A DNA stretch of 7,304 nt, from contig DLHV01000110.1 in assembly GCA_002483395.1 (NCBI GenBank), positions 8,808-16,111 on the forward strand. The letters run 5' to 3'. The translations under genes and the position numbers were made by a program. This DNA is from Chloracidobacterium sp. UBA7659. GTDB lineage: Bacteria > Acidobacteriota > Blastocatellia > Pyrinomonadales > Pyrinomonadaceae. This document shows, piece by piece, positions 5,143 through 7,304 of the stretch (position 1 is its first letter; each line of letters begins with the position of its first letter). The notes under the pieces are model-generated. The model made no database searches, had not been told where the DNA came from, and worked only from the letters and a program-made list of their open reading frames with translations.

Positions 5143-6378
5143 CTCAATTTGCCCTCCTTGCGCTCGACCGGCAGTCACATACCGATAGGCCGTCGTTTTT
5201 CCCACGCCCAACCGTTCGGCGATCGCAGCAGCACTTAAGCCTTGCCCTGCAAGCTGCTTTGCGTAGCTGACGCGGTGGCGGTCGATCCTTGATCTCTTCG
5301 GCGGAAGAGTGGCGGTTGATCCCGGGCGCCGCCCGAGATGCTTTGCTTCGGCGTCGAACCCCATGAAGTCAAAGCCGAGGAAATTGTTCGCCCTCACCGC
5401 ACTCTCGTCTGCTTGCAATCGAGCGGCGAAATCAAACTTTTGCAGCGCACAGACGGCGACGTTGTCTTCGCCATGCTCAAGGCGGCCGGTTCGGGTCTTC
5501 ACTTGTTTTATATAGCGAAGCTCAGGCCCGCAATTACCGCTGCCGGACGAGCTGCGGCCGATCGCGAACATCGAATCGGCGACCTTTGCGAGATCGACAG
5601 AGCCCTGAAGATCGTTCACAGTGAGAGGCAGGTGAGGCAAATGCTTGGGCGTGTGGGCGACCGCCAATATCGATATAAACCGTTCTTTTTTCAAGGCCTG
5701 CAGCCGGTTCATCAATCTAAAAGCGATGCTTGCGTTAGCGGTAGAGCTTTGGCTGAGGAAGGTGATATTGTCGCAGATCAGCACTTCGGCATCGTGCTCA
5801 TCGATCTTCCGGTCGATGTTCCGAAATAGCATGTCCGTAAAATCCTCGTACCCGTCGATCAGCTTGCCGTCCCAAAAGTGTTCGGCATCATTCAGATCGG
5901 GCGAGAATTGATAAGGATTTTCGCACGTCAGCCCGTCGTCGCTCGTCGTCGTATAACGCTGCGCAAACTGCTGACGCGTCAGTTCAAAATCCAGATAGAG
6001 CACCCGCTGCGGCGGTACCTCGCATCCCGGTTGCGGCGAGTCAAACGGCGTGATCGGCACACCTCGCGCCAGGCTCTCGGCGATCTGCACGGCCAGCACG
6101 CTCTTGCCCAAACCAGTCGGCGCAAACAACACCGCCACCTCCTCCAGCAGCCAAAACGGCCCGAACAATTGTTTCATCGGCCCGGTTCGCAAGCCGCTCT
6201 CGACAAACTCCTGAACAGGGCGCACAAGAAGCATCTCAGGCGCCGGCGCCCATTCCCGCGGATACTTCTTTTTGCTTTCGGCTATCAGCCGCTCCCGCCT
6301 TTCCTCAAAAGGGTCCCAACCCACTGCCGAACCATAATCCTGATCGCCGAACTCGAATTCACTTTGTGAAGAACTCAT
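5131..6378 (-). CDS. RepA/AAA_25-type RecA-fold ATPase with C-terminal helix-turn-helix
   Basis: The 415-aa protein has a Walker A motif APTGLGKS (residues 86-93; first glycine replaced by alanine), a strand with acidic residues VLYLDFEL (126-133), a Walker B-type VLICDN (199-204, D203) and AVAHTPKH (239-246) as the sensor segment. The order matches the RecA-like domain of RepA/AAA_25 proteins, related to hexameric plasmid and phage helicases. Residues 1-60 are charged and unassigned. Residues about 360-402 are basic (KRSRIDRHRV) and end in a resolvase-type helix-turn-helix: LSAAAIAERLGV then KTTAYRYV. The fusion suggests an ATPase that binds specific DNA, as in replication initiation or control of a mobile element; no integrase, relaxase or phage gene is in the window to decide. 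ATG at 6376-6378 follows AGGG with eight-nt spacing. It has its own terminator and palindrome-rich promoter, so it looks monocistronic. Confidence 0.85.
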   Translation of the reverse strand: MSSSQSEFEFGDQDYGSAVGWDPFEERRERLIAESKKKYPREWAPAPEMLLVRPVQEFVESGLRTGPMKQLFGPFWLLEEVAVLFAPTGLGKSVLAVQIAESLARGVPITPFDSPQPGCEVPPQRVLYLDFELTRQQFAQRYTTTSDDGLTCENPYQFSPDLNDAEHFWDGKLIDGYEDFTDMLFRNIDRKIDEHDAEVLICDNITFLSQSSTANASIAFRLMNRLQALKKERFISILAVAHTPKHLPHLPLTVNDLQGSVDLAKVADSMFAIGRSSSGSGNCGPELRYIKQVKTRTGRLEHGEDNVAVCALQKFDFAARLQADESAVRANNFLGFDFMGFDAEAKHLGRRPGSTATLPPKRSRIDRHRVSYAKQLAGQGLSAAAIAERLGVGKTTAYRYVTAGRAQGGQIERSI

Positions 6379-6414
6379 GCTATTTCCCTGCCTCCACCGC
6401 CAAATGGTGTTGTA

Positions 6415-6473
6415 TTGTTTGATATATCGTCCATACGATCATAAGAATAAATCAAACAAGCGTGTTGCGTCAA
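6415..6473 (-). promoter_or_regulatory. Candidate promoter and nested operator palindromes of the ATPase-HTH gene
   Basis: On the minus strand TTGACG (6468-6473; 5/6 to consensus), an 18-bp spacer and TATTCT (6444-6449) form a candidate promoter. One arm of a perfect nine-base inverted repeat, ATCAAACAA (6451-6459), fills the spacer. The other arm, TTGTTTGAT (6415-6423), lies downstream of the start point. A second inverted repeat ATCGT (6426-6430)/ACGAT (6435-6439) sits between them. Arms in the spacer and in the early transcribed region are where a repressor would bind; the gene's own HTH is an obvious candidate for autoregulation. Binding is inference. Confidence 0.5.
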
Positions 6474-6530
6474 GGGGTGTTGGTATTATTTATGCAACAA
6501 CTCTTTCAGAATCCGACCTCTCTCGCAGAG

Positions 6531-6551
6531 CGGAAAAGCTTTGCTTTTCCG
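6531..6551. repeat. Palindrome family C, copy 1
   Basis: Nine-base arms CGGAAAAGC (6531-6539) and GCTTTTCCG (6543-6551) around a TTT loop. The palindrome and the next two bases (AA) recur exactly at 6656-6678, and a half copy lies at the right end of the window. Unlike the other hairpins here it is A/T-rich in the stem. Confidence 0.85.
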
Positions 6552-6569
6552 AAGCATCCCTCAAGACTG

Positions 6570-6636
6570 CGCGGCTATGCCGCCGCTTCGCAAATTGTCA
6601 CTCAATGGCCCGCCGAAGACCGGCGGCATAGCCGCG
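6570..6636. repeat. BIME-like pair of inverted REP hairpins
   Basis: Two GCGGC-N3-GCCGC hairpins in opposite orientation: 6571-6583 (loop TAT) and 6623-6635 (loop ATA). As a pair they form a perfect 16-base inverted repeat, CGCGGCTATGCCGCCG (6570-6585) with its complement at 6621-6636. It continues inward with CTTCG (6586-6590)/CGAAG (6614-6618) and ATTG (6594-6597)/CAAT (6603-6606). Two inverted REPs around a short spacer is the layout of bacterial interspersed mosaic elements. Confidence 0.85.
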
Positions 6637-6640
6637 GGGA

Positions 6641-6689
6641 TTTAGGGGCCATTATCGGAAAAGCTTTGCTTTTCCGAAACGCCCCCAAA
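6641..6689. repeat. Palindrome family C, copy 2, inside a longer stem
   Basis: TCGGAAAAGC (6655-6664) and GCTTTTCCGA (6668-6677) form a perfect ten-base stem with a TTT loop. It is nested in TTTAGGGGC (6641-6649)/GCCCCCAAA (6681-6689), which pairs at eight of nine positions. In the transposase direction it lies about 25-75 bp past the stop codon. No T-tract follows, so it is not a standard terminator. Confidence 0.8.
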
Positions 6690-6697
6690 GATAATAC

Positions 6698-6710
6698 GCG
6701 GCTGCGCCGC
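6698..6710. repeat. REP hairpin at the 3' end of the transposase gene
   Basis: GCGGC-TGC-GCCGC. On the minus strand it follows the transposase stop by three bases and reads AACGGGCGGC then GCA then GCCGC. That AACGGGCGGC edge is repeated, inverted, on the other side of the gene, so the two hairpins bracket the coding region. Confidence 0.8.
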
Positions 6711-6713
6711 CCG

Positions 6714-7253
6714 TTATCTCCATTTTATTTTCAGGTGATCCGTCAGTAAGGGCTCATCATCAGCCGGACATCCCGCCCACTGCCTGGCACTCGAGAATCG
6801 GTAATCCTCGGGCGAGGTCACAAATCCCGCGCGTACTGGATTCATGTGAATATACTCTACCTTCTGTCGAAAGGTCGCTTCGCCAAAGATCTCTAAAGAG
6901 TCCGGATGATGTTGCCAGACTGAGTGTTTATGGTTTCGTTCGCGGACCTCACCGCGAAGCTTGAACAGAGAGCTTTCAAAATTGTTCTCCTTTAGGTATT
7001 GAATAATGCGTCTTGCAGAAATGCCGTTCATGAGGCGGAGAACGTCTTCCATTTCGCGGTTGGCGTACGCGAGCAGGTGGACGTGATCGAGCATGATGAC
7101 GTAAGCCAGAATTAGAATGCCGTGGCGGTCTTGGGCTTCTGCGTATGCGTCACATGCGACTTGTTTTAGCTTATCGGTGCGAAAAATGGGCAGCCGGTGG
7201 TGAGTGACGGCGGTGAAATAGTATGCGGGGGTTGTTCTTGAGATCTGGAACAT
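6714..7253 (-). CDS. REP-associated tyrosine transposase (RAYT), Y1/HUH family
   Basis: A 179-aa single-strand DNA transposase of the Y1 (IS200/IS605-related) superfamily, RAYT branch. It is expected to nick and rejoin REP hairpins through a 5'-phosphotyrosine bond. The HUH motif is H57-V58-H59 in YVIMLDHVHLLAY (residues 51-63). The catalytic tyrosine is probably Y134 in KVEYIHMNPVRAGFV (131-145), followed by PEDYRFSSA (148-156). SVWQHH (111-116) corresponds to the conserved WQ segment. All key residues are present and the length is close to that of known RAYTs (about 165-180 aa), so the gene looks intact and possibly active. ATG 7251-7253 has no Shine-Dalgarno; a REP hairpin lies eight bases before it. 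Matching REPs flank both ends, as is usual for RAYT genes. RAYTs are often domesticated, single-copy genes, so this is not necessarily a recent insertion. Confidence 0.93.
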   Translation of the reverse strand: MFQISRTTPAYYFTAVTHHRLPIFRTDKLKQVACDAYAEAQDRHGILILAYVIMLDHVHLLAYANREMEDVLRLMNGISARRIIQYLKENNFESSLFKLRGEVRERNHKHSVWQHHPDSLEIFGEATFRQKVEYIHMNPVRAGFVTSPEDYRFSSARQWAGCPADDEPLLTDHLKIKWR

Positions 7254-7261
7254 GGGAACGG

Positions 7262-7274
7262 GCGGCCTAGCCGC
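7262..7274. repeat. REP hairpin in the transposase 5' region
   Basis: GCGGC-CTA-GCCGC, eight bases upstream of the transposase ATG. On the plus strand its left edge reads GGGAACGGGCGGC, sharing AACGGGCGGC with the inverted copy at the gene's 3' end. It occupies the place of a ribosome-binding site and overlaps the predicted transcription start. Confidence 0.8.
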
Positions 7275-7279
7275 AGGAT

Positions 7280-7285
7280 ATTATA
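7280..7285 (-). promoter_or_regulatory. Perfect -10 box of the transposase gene
   Basis: The minus strand reads TATAAT, an exact consensus -10. The expected start is near 7273, inside the REP hairpin, about 20 nt before the ATG. The -35 would fall at the very edge of the window (about 7303 onward) and cannot be judged. Confidence 0.45.
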
Positions 7286-7292
7286 GGAATTG

Positions 7293-7304
7293 TCGGAAAA
7301 GCGA
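7293..7304. repeat. Palindrome family C, copy 3, cut by the window end
   Basis: TCGGAAAAGC at 7293-7302 repeats the arm of the palindromes at 6531 and 6655, followed by GA instead of TTT. It shows that this family, like the GCGGC hairpins, flanks both sides of the transposase. Confidence 0.6.

Larger units (their letters stand above)
6379..6713. other. Gene-free 335 bp: regulatory palindromes of the ATPase gene, then a REP/BIME cluster
   Basis: No credible coding region. From left to right it holds the Shine-Dalgarno and leader of the ATPase gene (6379-6414), operator-like inverted repeats and a candidate promoter (6415-6473), and a weak pair TGTTGC (6463-6468)/GCAACA (6494-6499). Nothing clear lies at 6500-6530. 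From 6531 come four palindromes that belong with the transposase downstream. Open frames here cross the hairpins and are best explained as chance. Confidence 0.7.
6531..7304. mobile_element. RAYT locus with flanking REP/BIME repeats
   Basis: The unit reads: palindrome C, inverted REP pair, palindrome C, REP, RAYT gene, REP, palindrome C (cut). The innermost REPs are inverted with respect to each other and share AACGGGCGGC next to the gene, like terminal hairpins of the element. The left limit is taken as the first palindrome at 6531 and the right limit is outside the window. Known RAYT/REP biology predicts that the transposase acts on these hairpins. Confidence 0.75.

Noticed and set aside
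6641..6689. Intrinsic terminator for the transposase gene.
   Set aside because: The hairpin is strong but no T-tract follows on the minus strand, and near-identical hairpins occur outside transcript ends.
6531..6710. A CRISPR array, because short sequences recur at intervals.
   Set aside because: Repeats are self-complementary hairpins of two kinds, not evenly spaced, and occur in both orientations; no spacers of constant length and no cas gene.
6462..6749. Plus-strand open frame over the REP cluster.
   Set aside because: It runs through four palindromes and into the antisense end of the transposase gene. The apparent codons come from the repeats.

Overview
The window looks like chromosomal DNA from a free-living, moderate-GC Gram-negative bacterium. 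Two genes for secreted proteins of no known family, compact housekeeping and CoA-metabolism genes, and a REP-associated transposase fit an Acidobacteriota-type genome (Blastocatellia/Pyrinomonadales-like). That assignment comes from overall protein flavour only; no rRNA or phylogenetic marker is present.

Left part (1-5018), core-like genes. On the minus strand a NUDIX hydrolase (329-883) is followed 30 bp later by a stand-alone AtuA-like C-terminal domain protein (1-298, cut by the window edge). Divergent from the NUDIX gene is a secreted protein of unknown function (950-1909). It converges, with a 3-bp gap, on a C-terminally short crotonase-fold protein (1913-2482, minus). Only 28 bp separate the crotonase start from the divergent inorganic pyrophosphatase gene ppa (2511-3128). 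The end of ppa overlaps by 31 bp a convergent small secreted protein (3098-3571, minus). Then come an SDR-family protein lacking most of the catalytic tetrad (3682-4473, minus) and a single-domain cupin (4644-5018, minus). The 170 bp between the last two hold a REP-like hairpin and a 76-bp imperfect palindrome.

Right part (about 5050-7304), accessory-like. A RecA-fold ATPase of the RepA/AAA_25 type with a C-terminal helix-turn-helix (5131-6378, minus) has a Rho-independent terminator overlapping its stop codon and nested palindromes around its likely promoter. A 335-bp gene-free stretch packed with palindromes follows. The last gene is a REP-associated tyrosine transposase (RAYT, 6714-7253, minus). 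It is flanked on both sides by two palindrome families: GCGGC-N3-GCCGC hairpins (four near the RAYT, plus one variant at 4515-4528) and CGGAAAAGC/GCTTTTCCG hairpins (two complete, one cut by the window end).

How it works together: the left genes look like separate small units with very short spacers. Three of them have a -10-like element about 6-7 nt before the start codon and no Shine-Dalgarno, which suggests leaderless mRNAs. The RAYT and its repeats look like one REP/BIME-forming system. The repeat just before the RAYT start overlaps its predicted transcription start and leader, so the transposase may be controlled by the DNA it recognises. The most novel-looking items are the two-family REP/RAYT locus, the ATPase-HTH gene with its operator-like palindromes, the large palindrome between the cupin and SDR genes, and the two enzymes with missing catalytic residues.
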